Of a stretch of DNA of 32,069 nt, positions 1 to 7,728 are shown piece after piece. The first letter of the stretch is position 1. Each line of letters opens with the position of its first letter. A program made the translations under genes and the position numbers. A model generated the notes under the pieces. The model made no database searches, was not told where the DNA came from, and worked only from the letters and a program-made list of their open reading frames with translations. The stretch comes from CAZECE01 sp964510525 (lineage in GTDB: Bacteria; Pseudomonadota; Gammaproteobacteria; Pseudomonadales; JANQJO01): positions 1 to 32,069 of the forward strand of contig CAZECE010000055.1 in assembly GCA_964510525.1 (NCBI GenBank), given 5' to 3'.

Positions 1-165
1 GTTTGACTCAGGTGTGTTTGACTCAGGTGTGTTTGACTCAGGTGTGTTTGACTCAGGTGTGTTTGACTCAGGTGTGTTTGACTCAGGTGTGTTTGACTCA
101 GGTGTGTTTGACTCAGGTGTGTTTGACTCAGGTGTGTTTAACTTAGGTTTATTTGACTTAGGCGA
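1..165. repeat. 15-bp tandem repeat coding TPESN units
   Basis: Nine identical 15-bp units (gtttgactcaggtgt on the + strand) fill 1-135, followed by two diverged units at 136-150 and 151-165. The array continues off the left edge. On the minus strand it lies in frame with the histidine kinase and encodes repeated Thr-Pro-Glu-Ser-Asn. Each unit is a multiple of three bases, so copy-number change would lengthen or shorten the tail without a frameshift. Confidence 0.97.
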
Positions 166-1749
166 GTCTTTTGGCAGCTCAATCACAAACTGTGAGCCGC
201 AAGGCTCTAAGTTCTGCGCATAAATTCTACCGACGTGAAACCCGATGATCTCTTTACAAATCGCCAATCCCAGCCCCGTACCAGCGGTACCCGATTTGGT
301 TTTGCTGCTTTGAAAAAACTTATCAAAAATACTGCTGCACTCATCTTCCGGAATACCAACACCTTGATCCGATACAGAAATCCACACGCCCTCTACATTG
401 TCAGTATCTGTCTTACGCCGGCCAAAGGGCATTTTTTTGCATTGGATGGATATTTGAATGACGCCTCGAATCGGTGAAAATTTCACGGCATTGGACAGAA
501 TATTCCAGGCAACTTGGGTTAACTTTTTTTCATCGCACTCAATTAACAATTCGTTTTCAGACGCAACCCACTCAACGACCAGCTCTTTTTCCAATAACAA
601 AGGATCAAAACTTTGAATCGTTTTTTCGAATAAGGTGACAACATCCGTGGGCTGAAACTCATATTCCGATTTACCTGATTCCAGCTTACATAAATCCAAT
701 AAATCATTAACCAAGGCCATTAAACGTTCGCCACTGTTCACAATGTCTTGCAGGTTTTTTCGATGACGACCCAGATCCCATTGATCACTGCGCTTGATAC
801 CCGCGTTTGCAAAGCCCAGGATCGCGTGCATTGGGGTCCGTAATTCGTGCGACACATTGGCAATGAATTCAGATTTCAGCTCATTGGCTTCTTCCGCCAC
901 TTCTTTGGCTTCTTTTAACTCACGCGTTCGAGAAGCCACCGTCGTTTCGAGTGCCTGTTTATTTTGATAAATATTTTCCTTCATCTCAGTAAACGCATCG
1001 GTTAAAACGTCGATTTCATTCACTAAAGCTTTTGGCAATCGTACATTAAAATTACCATCGCCAATCGCACTGGCCGCTTTTGCTAACCGATTAAGCGGCT
1101 GCACCACGGTAAAAAGCAGCATCAGCGCCATCATCCCCATCACCACCAAGGCAATCAAGTTGGTGAGAATGCTGGCCTGTCTAATTGTTGAAAAGGCCGC
1201 CTCGCCACTGGCGACGTACGCTTGGGCACGACTGTTCTCAACCGCAATCAGCTCTAACAACACCGAATCCGCTTGTTCCAATAACGCGTTCAACTTAGTT
1301 TGATTTTGTCGAACATATTGAACTGGAGCAGCCATCTTTTTAGCAGATTGCATCATGTTAGCGGATTGCATCATGGATTCCAGATCCGAAATCACAACAT
1401 CCAATTCACTCAACGACTCGCTTTGCTGATTTGAGGTTGAGGAGAGCGTGCTGACTTTTTTAATGTGAGCTTTAACGTCTTCAAAACGAGCATGCAGCTC
1501 GTTTGAATTAAACGTACCTACATCTGCCTGCGGCCATGCAGACCGCCATTGCAATAACGCCACCCGAGACTGGCCAAGCAACTGAATAGCCTGCATAGGA
1601 CCTTGATAGATGTCATCAATATGATTAGAGGTATTTGAAGTGGTTAGAAAAACACGATGAGTGCTACCAACAAGCAATAACATAAAAACCGCAAATGCCA
1701 GCATCAATTTGCTTAAAATAGACTGGCTCCTTGCTGGCATTACTTTCAT
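1..1749 (-). CDS. Sensor histidine kinase, 3' end beyond the window
   Basis: Orthodox membrane histidine kinase, 583 codons visible with no stop before the left edge. ATG at 1749. A first membrane helix lies near residues 12-30, a periplasmic region follows, and a second helix near 190-216 leads into a HAMP-like linker. The H-box reads NVSHELRTPMHAIL with the phospho-accepting His at residue 301. The N-box NILSNAVKFSP is near 417, followed by DQGVGIP and the G2 box GTGLGLAICKE near 490. No receiver or HPt domain is seen. It should autophosphorylate on His301 and pass phosphate to a response regulator that is not in the window. After the ATPase domain the chain continues as lysine/proline-rich degenerate units and then at least nine TPESN pentapeptides. 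The signal sensed is unknown. Divergent from the flagellin gene. Confidence 0.93.
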   Translation of the reverse strand, partial: MKVMPARSQSILSKLMLAFAVFMLLLVGSTHRVFLTTSNTSNHIDDIYQGPMQAIQLLGQSRVALLQWRSAWPQADVGTFNSNELHARFEDVKAHIKKVSTLSSTSNQQSESLSELDVVISDLESMMQSANMMQSAKKMAAPVQYVRQNQTKLNALLEQADSVLLELIAVENSRAQAYVASGEAAFSTIRQASILTNLIALVVMGMMALMLLFTVVQPLNRLAKAASAIGDGNFNVRLPKALVNEIDVLTDAFTEMKENIYQNKQALETTVASRTRELKEAKEVAEEANELKSEFIANVSHELRTPMHAILGFANAGIKRSDQWDLGRHRKNLQDIVNSGERLMALVNDLLDLCKLESGKSEYEFQPTDVVTLFEKTIQSFDPLLLEKELVVEWVASENELLIECDEKKLTQVAWNILSNAVKFSPIRGVIQISIQCKKMPFGRRKTDTDNVEGVWISVSDQGVGIPEDECSSIFDKFFQSSKTKSGTAGTGLGLAICKEIIGFHVGRIYAQNLEPCGSQFVIELPKDSPKSNKPKLNTPESNTPESNTPESNTPESNTPESNTPESNTPESNTPESNTPESN

Positions 1750-1906
1750 TCCCTGAAAATGGTGATGGGCTTAAACAAGTATATGCACTGTGTATTGTGT
1801 TATCCAGGCTCGAAAAAAATGAAGTTTTTTTTATTATTTTGAATGATAAAGATCACAACAAATTCATTCGGTTAACATCAATAAGCCAGTCATACTGAGC
1901 GATTAC

Positions 1907-1953
1907 GCCAAAAATACGGCGCCCAAAAACCGGTTCCGTCGTATTTTTTTGGC
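1907..1953. promoter_or_regulatory. Inverted repeat upstream of flagellin
   Basis: Left arm GCCAAAAATACGGCG (1907-1921) pairs with right arm CGTCGTATTTTTTTGGC (1937-1953), with one mismatch and two extra T in the right arm. The loop is about 15 nt. It sits between the divergent kinase and flagellin genes, about 80 bp before the flagellin ATG. The T run makes it look like a terminator for rightward transcription, but no gene ends just upstream, so a regulatory or leader role is also possible. A TATACT at 1963-1968 could be a -10 box, but no convincing -35 or sigma-28/sigma-54 signature is visible. Confidence 0.4.
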
Positions 1954-2032
1954 CATACACTCTATACTGACATTATTCTTCAAGTACTGGGGTTATTCCT
2001 TAAGATGAATTTGGATCGGGGGCGTGGGGTTT

Positions 2033-2845
2033 ATGAGCATTGGCATTTTGTCGGTCAACAATACTGAACAGTTCAGCAAACTCCAGAATCAAATTAACGA
2101 ATCGGCCATTCGTCTCACCACAGGAAAAAAAATCAACTCCGCCAAAGACGATGCCGCGGGCTTAGCCATCGTCAGTCGTTTGGAAGCCATATCCAGAGAA
2201 TTTAACGTCGGTGTTCGCAATGCCTCTGATACCATTTCCGTATTAGACACCGCCGACAGTGCGGTTTCCGGCATTCAAGATGGCCTGCAACGGCTGCGCG
2301 AATTATCCGTGCAAAGCGCTAATGGCATTTTGTCTGATAGAGACCGCTCGGCCATTGCTTCAGAAGCCAACCAAATCAAAGCTGAAATCAATCGAGTCTT
2401 AGAAACCACCTCCTTTAACGGTCGCAACATTTTAAGTGAAGATCAATCCTTTGATGTGCAACTGGGCGGTGGCGAAAGCAACAAAATAGCGTTCTCGACA
2501 CAATCGGTCACTGCACAGCTCAGTGGCGCTGGCCTGAATGACATCGACCTCAGCACCCAAGCCGGTGCCAACGATGCCATTAGCCGCATTGATTCATTGC
2601 TGGATGTAACGTCAAACAGCCGCAGCTCTTATGGCGCCGTGAGCAACCGGCTCAGCTCTGCTGTCGATAATTTATCGGATCGGTTGGTCTCTGTAAGCTC
2701 CAGCCAAAGCCGAATTGAAGACACCGATTATGCCGCGGAGTCCGTCAAACTCAATCGTTCGTTACTGTTAGAGAATGCCGCAATTGCCGTACAAGCCCAA
2801 GCCAACGCCAGCGCGGAAAGCGTTTTGTCCTTGTTGAATACTTAA
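2033..2845 (+). CDS. Flagellin, short form
   Basis: 270-aa filament protein. Both conserved helical ends are present. The N-terminal D0/D1 part contains RLTTGKKINSAKDDAAGLAI near residues 25-45 and later FNGRNIL. The C-terminal part contains SSSQSRIEDTDYAAES and ends in QAQANASAESVLSLLNT. The middle is minimal, so the variable surface D2/D3 domains are essentially absent. ATG at 2033 is preferred; an in-frame GTG at 2024 is possible. The leader is G-rich. No chaperone, cap or other flagellar gene lies next to it, so it is an isolated copy, possibly an alternative or minor flagellin. It should be exported by the flagellar type III apparatus. A 15-bp perfect duplication spans its stop codon. 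Confidence 0.93.
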   Translation: MSIGILSVNNTEQFSKLQNQINESAIRLTTGKKINSAKDDAAGLAIVSRLEAISREFNVGVRNASDTISVLDTADSAVSGIQDGLQRLRELSVQSANGILSDRDRSAIASEANQIKAEINRVLETTSFNGRNILSEDQSFDVQLGGGESNKIAFSTQSVTAQLSGAGLNDIDLSTQAGANDAISRIDSLLDVTSNSRSSYGAVSNRLSSAVDNLSDRLVSVSSSQSRIEDTDYAAESVKLNRSLLLENAAIAVQAQANASAESVLSLLNT

Positions 2846-2866
2846 AAACCTAATACTTAAAAACCT
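2837..2866. repeat. 15-bp tandem duplication at flagellin stop
   Basis: AATACTTAAAAACCT occurs at 2837-2851 and again at 2852-2866. The first copy holds the flagellin stop codon. The second copy ends on the first base of the stop codon (read on the minus strand) of the convergent ankyrin gene. It looks like a local slippage or junction duplication. Confidence 0.85.
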
Positions 2867-3873
2867 TAAGTTGCTCTTGAAGAGGCAGCTTTTAATATTG
2901 CAACCGTTTTTGGATGTCTATTATAAACAGCCGCCTTAAATGCATTCATTTTAAAGTCGTCTTCATGGGAAATATCAGAGCCCTGATCAATAAGTACAGA
3001 CACTACTTCATGATGACCTTCCCTCGCAGCCATAATTAAAGCAGTCGCGTTATTATGATCAACCTGATCAAATGCAGCCCCCTTCTCAAGTAACTTAGCC
3101 ACCGTTTCTGCATTGCCTTTACGAGCTGCCATCATCAAGGCCGTCTCTCCATCTGCATTCGCTTGATTGATATCAGCGCCCTTTTCAATAAGTACAGGCA
3201 CTGCTTCATTTAGATTTACCCTCACTGCCGAAATTAAAGCAGTTACTCCATTTTTATCAGCCTGATCAACACAGGCCCCCTTCTCAAGTAATTTAGCCAA
3301 CGTTTTTACTTTGCCTTTACTAGCCGCCGCAATCAAGGCCGTCATTCCAGAGTCATCCGCTTGATTGATATCCGCGCCCTGTATTAGTAATTCGTTTACC
3401 AAACAATGGTGGTCTTTTTTTGCAGCCTCAATCAAGGGGGTACCGCTATATTCTCCCTCAAGATGAATATTCTTTTTCGCTTTAATTAATGCCTCGGCAA
3501 TAACAACTTCATCATTTTGTATGGCTGTTATCAATGGCGTTTCATCATTTGATTTAGCCAAATAAACGCCTAATCGACCGTCAGTTCCTTTATAAAAAAC
3601 ATTAGCTTCTGGGCTGTTCGTATTAATTCGGAGTAATAAGTTTGGCGGTAATTGACTCACTGTTTCAACTATACTCGCAGGATGCGAGCGCATTATATTT
3701 AATACCTCACGAGCAGATAGGGAGGATATCAATTCAAACTTAATATCTTGTGAAAGGTTTTGAAATCCTTTTTCAGAGTCCGGTTGAACTTGTGTATCAG
3801 ATCGAGCAGATGCATCGGATAAAAAGTTATTAGAATTTTTGTTTATGTCGCATTTTTGTCTACCAATAATCAT
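2866..3873 (-). CDS. Ankyrin-repeat protein with F-box-like N-terminus
   Basis: 335 aa from ATG 3873 (an in-frame GTG at 3882 is an alternative; neither has a clear ribosome site). No signal peptide. About seven ankyrin repeats of 33 aa fill the C-terminal two-thirds, recognisable by GADINQADDSGMTALIAAA-type cores. Before them, near residues 40-70, NLSQDIKFELISSLSAREVL followed by NIMRSHP has the spacing of hydrophobic residues seen in F-boxes. Adjacent repeat pairs are nearly duplicated at DNA level with a 198-bp period (compare 3078 and 3276). Ankyrin repeats bind proteins, and an F-box would recruit Skp1 in a eukaryotic cell, so a host-directed effector is a plausible inference. Lies 15 bp after the 244-aa gene stop on the same strand, probably one operon. 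Confidence 0.85.
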   Translation of the reverse strand: MIIGRQKCDINKNSNNFLSDASARSDTQVQPDSEKGFQNLSQDIKFELISSLSAREVLNIMRSHPASIVETVSQLPPNLLLRINTNSPEANVFYKGTDGRLGVYLAKSNDETPLITAIQNDEVVIAEALIKAKKNIHLEGEYSGTPLIEAAKKDHHCLVNELLIQGADINQADDSGMTALIAAASKGKVKTLAKLLEKGACVDQADKNGVTALISAVRVNLNEAVPVLIEKGADINQANADGETALMMAARKGNAETVAKLLEKGAAFDQVDHNNATALIMAAREGHHEVVSVLIDQGSDISHEDDFKMNAFKAAVYNRHPKTVAILKAASSRAT

Positions 3874-3888
3874 CAACTGCACAAACTA

Positions 3889-4623
3889 TCAAGCAATTTT
3901 AAAAGCATTGTTAAACGCATTTTTAGAAACATAATGAGGAAATGAACCTACTCTCTCTTTAATTGAAAAGGCTGCTTTTACTGCCATTTTAATGTGATGA
4001 GGATGTTTTTTAAACGTATCTAAGCTTTTAGTTTTTTTGAAACACCCATTATGATTAATACAACTTCTTTGAATTATTCTGACCAATCTACGCAAGTCGC
4101 GATTTTTTAGATTAGAGTTTCCAGAAACTTTAGGAGCATATTTAATAACTTTATCGATAACTAATTTACTTGATGCCATTTCTATTAATACGTTCTTACG
4201 ATCTTTGGTAATACTATATATGTTATTTTTAACGTCAGACTCAATAAACTGCTTTATTTCGTCAGAACTAAAAGGCGTTTCGAAGCTTACTCTCTTTACC
4301 TGATTATTTTCGTTAACAACAATATCAGCGAGCATTGTGAGTCCTTTTGAATCACTATTTCGAACGTCCTGATCAGGGGATTCGCTACGAATAATAGACA
4401 TATTAGCGAGAAACTGGAGCCCTTTTGAACTGCTGTTTCGGGCATCCTGAGAAGAAAGTTGTCGCGCATTTTGGATTGTTGGAGTATCAACTGAGTTTGT
4501 TTGCTGCATTAATGTATTAGCATGCACCTCAGCTAATCGAGTTAAACTTTTTCCTCTTAGATTTCCAGCATTAGGATTTATTAAATTGGCATTGAATGAG
4601 GTTGGATTGGTCGTTGGATTCAT
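3889..4623 (-). CDS. Unknown protein with three related N-terminal motifs
   Basis: 244 aa; family not recognised. The N-terminal 110 residues are Asn/Ser/Thr-rich and probably disordered. They carry three copies of a short pattern: NLRGKSLTRLAEV (21-33), RNSSSKGLQFLANM (62-75) and RNSDSKGLTMLADI (88-101), that is N/R-x(3,4)-K-x-L-x-x-LA. Copies two and three are also similar in DNA. The C-terminal half is basic, has two cysteines (SCINHNGCF) and several histidines, and no membrane helix. Start ATG 4623 follows GTGGAATAAAAACG, a weak ribosome site. It is the first gene of a likely operon with the ankyrin protein. The low-complexity leader with repeated motifs resembles translocated effectors, but that is inference. 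Confidence 0.75.
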   Translation of the reverse strand: MNPTTNPTSFNANLINPNAGNLRGKSLTRLAEVHANTLMQQTNSVDTPTIQNARQLSSQDARNSSSKGLQFLANMSIIRSESPDQDVRNSDSKGLTMLADIVVNENNQVKRVSFETPFSSDEIKQFIESDVKNNIYSITKDRKNVLIEMASSKLVIDKVIKYAPKVSGNSNLKNRDLRRLVRIIQRSCINHNGCFKKTKSLDTFKKHPHHIKMAVKAAFSIKERVGSFPHYVSKNAFNNAFKIA

Positions 4624-4840
4624 CGTTTTTATTCCACTTAATTAGTTAATGGTTGTCTGCCGCACTCGACTCAAGAGATTAAATATTATACTAATGATCA
4701 AAAATAAAGCAACAAAAATTAACCAAACCGAATCAATACAAACTAAATGCTGAATCATCTTGTAACACTCATCCCCAACAAGTCAGCTTCAACTCGTCAT
4801 ATTCAACTCGTCATATTCAACACCCCCTAGATCAAAACAC

Positions 4841-5398
4841 ATGCAATTCATTGTATTAAATGCTATAAGGTGGGCACTTTGGCAAAATACAGAGTTACTT
4901 CCCATGATTCAGAAAAACAACAACTGCATACCAACTCCCCCTAATAGCCTGAATAGCCTACAAGCTCAAGACGCATCCAATGACAGCGTTCCTGACAACA
5001 GCGAGCACTTGAGTCTGTTGTCAAAAGCAGGGCCCACTACAGGCATTATCATCGGCAGAGTCCATGATGCGATAGCAGATACAATGAAATCAGTTCGCGA
5101 CGCGTTATTCCCTCAGTTGAACCCTCAAGATTATTTAGCATTTGCAAATCAAGTTATTGATCCTAAAGGTAAAATCGATTCCGATTGCTTCCACCTTCAG
5201 GACAATAAAAATCAGCAATTACTTATTAGTGTTCTAGAAAAAATAATTTCACTTAAAGAGGAAAAAGACAGTTCAGATGATAATTTTAGTGGCTTTAATT
5301 TTTTTGACTGTCCTCTAGATAAACAACAAGAAATCATTAATCGGTTAAAAAAAGAACGGCAAAAAAGTACCCTATGCGAAGCGCATATGATTAGCTGA
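4841..5398 (+). CDS. Hypothetical protein, 185 aa
   Basis: Not recognised. ATG 4841; an in-frame ATG at 4904 (MIQKNNNCIP) would remove 21 residues, and neither start has a strong ribosome site. No clear signal peptide. The first 60 residues after the internal Met are Asn/Ser/Pro-rich and probably unstructured. A short hydrophobic stretch (TTGIIIGRV) is followed by a helical, charged C-terminal half ending in a lysine-rich segment. AT-rich like its effector-like neighbours. It stands alone between the ankyrin operon, which is divergent, and the lipoprotein gene. A 14-bp direct duplication (attcaactcgtcat type) lies just upstream at 4787-4814. Confidence 0.6.
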   Translation: MQFIVLNAIRWALWQNTELLPMIQKNNNCIPTPPNSLNSLQAQDASNDSVPDNSEHLSLLSKAGPTTGIIIGRVHDAIADTMKSVRDALFPQLNPQDYLAFANQVIDPKGKIDSDCFHLQDNKNQQLLISVLEKIISLKEEKDSSDDNFSGFNFFDCPLDKQQEIINRLKKERQKSTLCEAHMIS

Positions 5399-5475
5399 CT
5401 TTTTTCACACTCTTCGCAACTCCCAGCCTTTCCGATACCTGGTATCATAGCCCCTCATTTTTGGAGACCTTCGCC

Positions 5476-7728
5476 ATGCCGCTCGCGACTACTCGGACCC
5501 GTTTTTTTGGCTTATTGAGCCTTTTGTGCTGTTCTTTGACCTTATTTGGCTGCGGTGGCGGTGGTGGTTCCGGTGATGGCAGCGATGGAGACCCCCGTGC
5601 GATTAACCAAGATCCCGAGATTAACTTAACCGCCACCGCGCTCACCCTAATCACCCCCAACCCCGAAATTGGCTTCCCGATTCAGGCCGAAATCAGCCTG
5701 ATGAGCGACAAACCCGCTGAAAACGTCAGCGTGTCTTTGTTCATCATGGAGCCGACCGACGACCCAGAAGCCGAGGTAGCACAAACCCCAATTGGCAGTA
5801 ACATCATTGAGAAACTCTCGACCACAGAAGAAACCTTCCCATTGGACGTCAACATACCCTCGAGCGTGGATACTGCCGGGGAGTACAACATTGTCGCCAT
5901 CGTTGATCCAGCCGATGAGTTTTTTGAAACCGATGAGGACGACAACTCAGCCGCCCTCTCCACGATGCTGAGCCTCCCCCTGAACCCAAACATCTTCATC
6001 TCCGAACTCGAACTCGATCGAGCTTCCCTCGAGATCAAAACCACTGATTTCGATCCAAGCACCGACCTCACCGAAGACAACGTGTATAACGCCGATGCAG
6101 CCGCCACGCTGACCGTTGGTGCCGATGGACTTGAAGCGGACCAAACCATCGATATCGAGGCCTTTGCCACGCTGCGCTTAATGCGTTCGGACGTCGGCAC
6201 ACAACACGATGTGCCTTTGTACTTATGGAACACCGCAGAAGAACGCTATATGAATGCCTACGGCGTGGATCCCAGTGGTAACAGTTCAGGTGGTACCGAA
6301 GAATGGCTGCCTTTGGGCACGTTCGAACCGCAGCTGGTGACCCGTGAAACGGATGACACCGAAACGCCGGCCGTGGTGTTAAATGGCGTGGAACAAGATG
6401 CTTCGTTCATCAATTTTTACTTCCCCGGAAAACTCGGCAGCATCATGGCGTTTGAAATGCGCTATGGGCACCTCACGGCGGGAACGTTGAGCAATTCACC
6501 CAGCCTGCCCCCACCCGATTTAAACCCCGCCGCAATCAGCAGCTTGCGCGCCTTTTTACGCAACTTACCAACTAATAACATTTCCGGTGATGAAAGCGAT
6601 GCCATGGCGGTGATGAGTTTTGAAATCTGTTTGCAAGTGCGTCTGGCCAGCACCACAAGCTCCGATTTATCACCCGACGACAACGAAAGCTGCGCGCCAC
6701 TGGTGATTACCCTCCCCCCCCTTGGCACCTCTCCTCCCACAATCACCGCAGGCGGATACAGTCCCAAATTTTCAACACCTTCCAATCCGCTGATGACCAG
6801 CAACGGCTTTAAAACTCAATCCGGCGGCTCTGCCTTCAAGTTCGGCATCGATTTTGGTGGTACCTCGAGTGCGGACGTACAAGGGTATAAAGAGACCATC
6901 CATGCCAAACTGCCGGTGACGATTTTTGGCGTAAAATCCAGTTTCTTAGATGTCGATGTCAGCGCTCAACTCGTGCCTGACTATCCTGGCAAACCCGCCG
7001 AAGATGACAATAGCTTTCGCATCGAAATCAGCCACATCGGTCAGGTGCTCACGCGGGTTGTCGAAATACCCGGTAATACCGATATCAGCTTTAAATTAGA
7101 TGAGCTGTCTTTTTCTAAAGAAATGCCAGACCCTAAGAAAAAAGGCATTGCGGAATCGACCATTTTTGTCGGCCCCATTCCGCTGAGTGCAGGCGCTTAC
7201 GTATCAGGTAACCTTGGCGTTGATTTCAAACCTTTTTCGTTTCGAGAAGACCACCCGGCCGGTTATCGCTTGGGCATTGCCGGCGGCCCTTTTGCCAATC
7301 TTGAAGGCGTTATGTACGCCGGCATTGGCAGTCGACGCTTACCGGTTATTGTCGGTGTTGAAGGTGTGCTGACTCTGCTCGATGAGCGCATCGAGTTTTT
7401 CAATGGTGTTGAAATCGAGTACCTTGAAAACCAGCCCTCTGAGCCGATTGAGTTCATCATCTCTCAAGGCCCTGTAGTACGCAACATCTTCACGGGCCCC
7501 CAAGGTAAGCTCAACCTCTTCGCACAATACACCGTGCCCAAAATCAAAAAGTGTAAGGTCGGGTTGATTAAAATTCCGTGCCCGGGTTTTGCCAAAGTCA
7601 AAGCCACGAAAAACATATGGAAATCCAAAGCGCTGTTCCGGTTTAAAGACGTCATTTACGAAAACCCGAACGCACAGCTCTCTGTCGTGATTCCTAACAG
7701 CGGCGAGCCTTTGTACTTTGTCCCCTAA
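5476..7728 (+). CDS. Secreted lipoprotein with CARDB-like domain
   Basis: 750 aa. Start ATG 5476, with GGAG at 5463-5466 nine bases upstream. The N-terminus has a hydrophobic signal ending in LTLFGC with the lipidated cysteine at residue 26, followed by a Gly/Ser linker. The residue after Cys is Gly, not Asp, which fits outer-membrane sorting. Residues about 45-175 look like a CARDB-type adhesion/beta-sandwich domain (PAENVSVSLF, then AGEYNIVAIVDPADEFFETD and EDDNSA). The rest is beta-rich, has few cysteines (KKCKVGLIKIPCPGF near the C-terminus) and no catalytic motif that I recognise. The gene overlaps the next by 11 bp, so the two products are probably made together. Richer in G+C than the flanking orphan genes. 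Exact role unknown. Confidence 0.85.
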   Translation: MPLATTRTRFFGLLSLLCCSLTLFGCGGGGGSGDGSDGDPRAINQDPEINLTATALTLITPNPEIGFPIQAEISLMSDKPAENVSVSLFIMEPTDDPEAEVAQTPIGSNIIEKLSTTEETFPLDVNIPSSVDTAGEYNIVAIVDPADEFFETDEDDNSAALSTMLSLPLNPNIFISELELDRASLEIKTTDFDPSTDLTEDNVYNADAAATLTVGADGLEADQTIDIEAFATLRLMRSDVGTQHDVPLYLWNTAEERYMNAYGVDPSGNSSGGTEEWLPLGTFEPQLVTRETDDTETPAVVLNGVEQDASFINFYFPGKLGSIMAFEMRYGHLTAGTLSNSPSLPPPDLNPAAISSLRAFLRNLPTNNISGDESDAMAVMSFEICLQVRLASTTSSDLSPDDNESCAPLVITLPPLGTSPPTITAGGYSPKFSTPSNPLMTSNGFKTQSGGSAFKFGIDFGGTSSADVQGYKETIHAKLPVTIFGVKSSFLDVDVSAQLVPDYPGKPAEDDNSFRIEISHIGQVLTRVVEIPGNTDISFKLDELSFSKEMPDPKKKGIAESTIFVGPIPLSAGAYVSGNLGVDFKPFSFREDHPAGYRLGIAGGPFANLEGVMYAGIGSRRLPVIVGVEGVLTLLDERIEFFNGVEIEYLENQPSEPIEFIISQGPVVRNIFTGPQGKLNLFAQYTVPKIKKCKVGLIKIPCPGFAKVKATKNIWKSKALFRFKDVIYENPNAQLSVVIPNSGEPLYFVP

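Noticed and set aside
1..165. CRISPR-like array at the left edge
   Set aside because: Units are 15 bp, contiguous, without spacers, and in frame with a protein; it is a coding tandem repeat.
14..223. A + strand frame of GVFDS repeats over the tandem array
   Set aside because: It is the antisense of the histidine kinase tail; the minus strand continues a complete kinase domain, so the + frame is a by-product of the 15-bp repeat.
4787..4814. Two copies of attcaactcgtcat as a possible operator
   Set aside because: Only two short direct copies with no dyad symmetry and no link to a regulator; more likely a local duplication.
5682..6233. Long minus-strand frames opposite the lipoprotein gene
   Set aside because: They lie wholly inside a gene with a clear signal peptide and lipobox, and have low-complexity Ser-rich sequence without start signals.
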